Positions 63,175 to 64,000 of a stretch of DNA of 64,000 nucleotides are shown here, piece by piece. Under the pieces are notes generated by a model, which searched no databases, was not told where the DNA came from, and worked only from the letters and a program-made list of their open reading frames with translations. The stretch covers positions 6,208,252-6,272,251 of the forward strand of contig NC_067207.1 in assembly GCF_026262505.1 (NCBI RefSeq), given 5' to 3'. A program made the translations under genes and the position numbers. The DNA is from Trichomonas vaginalis G3. Lineage: Eukaryota; Parabasalia; Trichomonadida; Trichomonadidae. Positions within the stretch are counted from its first letter, which is position 1, and every line of letters starts with the position of its first letter.

Positions 63175-63199
63175 ACGCGCTTGAGCCTGCTTTGCAGGC
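63163..63199. terminator. GC-rich double hairpin at the fibre/integrase junction of B
   Basis: CGCGTTC/GAACGCG stem over the stop codon, then GCCTGC/GCAGGC stem with TTT loop. Compare with the longer stem at the same place in A (48665-48685). Confidence 0.6.
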
Positions 63200-63234
63200 T
63201 TACCGTCTTGAATAAAATCTTTATTTTTACATAA

Positions 63235-64000
63235 ATGAGTTTAAAAGAAGTATTCGAACAACATCCATGGAGGTCATTTAAGAAGTTCAATGAAGCTGCA
63301 AAGAGTTGGGGATTTACTAACAGAGCTGAAGTTAAAAAGTTCTTTGACAAAAATGTTGTACATCAAACAAAAATAAACCCTTACGACTACTTTTTACCAA
63401 TTTACTCCAACACTCCCGACGCATACCAATTTGACACTCTCATTCAAAGCAGAAAAGGAGGACATAAACCATTCCTCATCTTCATTAATGTTAACACTCG
63501 CAAAGCTTTTGCGTATATAATGAAAAATAAAGGAACTCGTGAATTGTTAAGAGTTTTACAAAAGTTTGTAGCAGAACATAGCCCAAGTACTTTAACATCA
63601 GACCAAGACAGTGCATACCTCAGCAATGAAATCACAGATTTTCTCATTAAGCATAACATAACTCACTACACTACTGAAGACCATAACCATAACATACTCG
63701 GCATCATAAACCGCTTCATAAGGACTCTCAGAGATTTAAATCAAGAGCGAGACTTTACCGAAGAAACAATGAAACATTTTCTCGAAGTATATAATTCCTC
63801 AACACATTCTACAACAGGACATACACCAAATTCAATGACACAACAAGAAGAAAAGTATATACAAAAGAAACGAAGCCAAACACAAAATATCAGAAATTCA
63901 ACACAATTTACCCTCATTCCTGGAACAAAAGTTCGTGTAGTTCTTGACGACAAACCGTTGACAAAGAAACGTTTAAGGTTAAGTCGAAATTATTATATCG
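63235..64000 (+). CDS. Polinton B integrase, N-terminal part, runs off the window
   Basis: ATG at 63235, preceded by CTTTATTTTTACATAA. The open frame matches the integrase at 47543-48628 with few substitutions (KAFAYIMKNKGTRELL against KAYAYPMRNKGTREVL). About 255 codons to the window edge; the chromodomain-like end is outside. It seems intact in the visible part. Confidence 0.9.
   Translation, partial: MSLKEVFEQHPWRSFKKFNEAAKSWGFTNRAEVKKFFDKNVVHQTKINPYDYFLPIYSNTPDAYQFDTLIQSRKGGHKPFLIFINVNTRKAFAYIMKNKGTRELLRVLQKFVAEHSPSTLTSDQDSAYLSNEITDFLIKHNITHYTTEDHNHNILGIINRFIRTLRDLNQERDFTEETMKHFLEVYNSSTHSTTGHTPNSMTQQEEKYIQKKRSQTQNIRNSTQFTLIPGTKVRVVLDDKPLTKKRLRLSRNYYI

Larger units (their letters stand above)
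56769..64000. mobile_element. Polinton/Maverick element B, right part only, runs off the window
   Basis: Inverted relative to A; genes are in the order minor-capsid-like, ATPase, two orphans, 80-aa gene, minor capsid, fibre-like, integrase. Nearly all frames are open, with about one break in the fibre-like gene. The copy stops exactly at the end of A, so its left part is missing from this window. The segment matching A (about 7.2 kb) is nearly identical, so B and A are closely related. It is probably young. Confidence 0.88.

Overview
The window is AT-rich protist DNA with intron-less genes. The best guess is a trichomonad, most likely Trichomonas vaginalis or a close relative. The support is a set of family signatures: a short R2R3 Myb gene with a TCATTA initiator-like motif touching its ATG, stop codons that often run into TAAA (the trichomonad poly(A) signal), an ankyrin protein and a BTB protein of expanded trichomonad types, a Mutator-like transposon, and very large Polinton/Maverick elements. 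No tRNA, rRNA or CRISPR array was recognised.

Host region, 1-33.6 kb. In order: the N-terminal part of a NEK-type kinase; a small orphan gene; a 1191-residue acidic repeat protein with a propeller-like C-terminus; a coiled-coil protein; a small putative secreted protein; a PPP-family phosphatase; an SDS22-like leucine-rich-repeat gene interrupted by one in-frame TAA; an 8-kb Mutator-like element inserted at the 3' end of a Myb gene; an ankyrin protein; a DZIP1/Iguana-like zinc-finger protein; a BTB protein; two small proteins; and a PRMT-like methyltransferase fold that appears to have lost key catalytic residues. The kinase, the DZIP1-like protein and perhaps the LRR protein suggest flagellar or basal-body functions, but the genes are not obviously co-regulated.

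The Mutator-like element (13494-21477) has 789/788-bp terminal inverted repeats that look identical apart from one base, so it is young. It carries a DDE transposase gene split by a one-base step in a T run, a second ORF, a 48-bp tandem repeat, and a nested 1.58-kb element with 15-bp inverted ends and a perfect 10-bp target duplication.

From 33.6 kb to the end the window is Polinton/Maverick DNA, treated here as fossil elements. Element A (about 33617-56768) has terminal inverted repeats of about 0.6 kb. It carries a major-capsid candidate, minor-capsid candidates, a protein-primed PolB, a KilA-N protein, an integrase, a fibre-like protein, a packaging ATPase and small orphan genes. Its left half is mostly open and its right half is heavily broken. 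It also contains a 1.57-kb insertion with an unusual minisatellite. Element B (56769 to beyond 64000) is an inverted, better preserved copy of A's right half and is cut off exactly at A's end.

The most unusual structure is in the non-coding DNA of A and B. Six palindromic modules in two sequence flavours form nested inverted pairs, each pair made of one of each flavour. GC-rich double hairpins sit between and inside genes, and one of them keeps its pairing between A and B although its sequence has changed. Fibre shafts appear to have been exchanged as modules between A and B.
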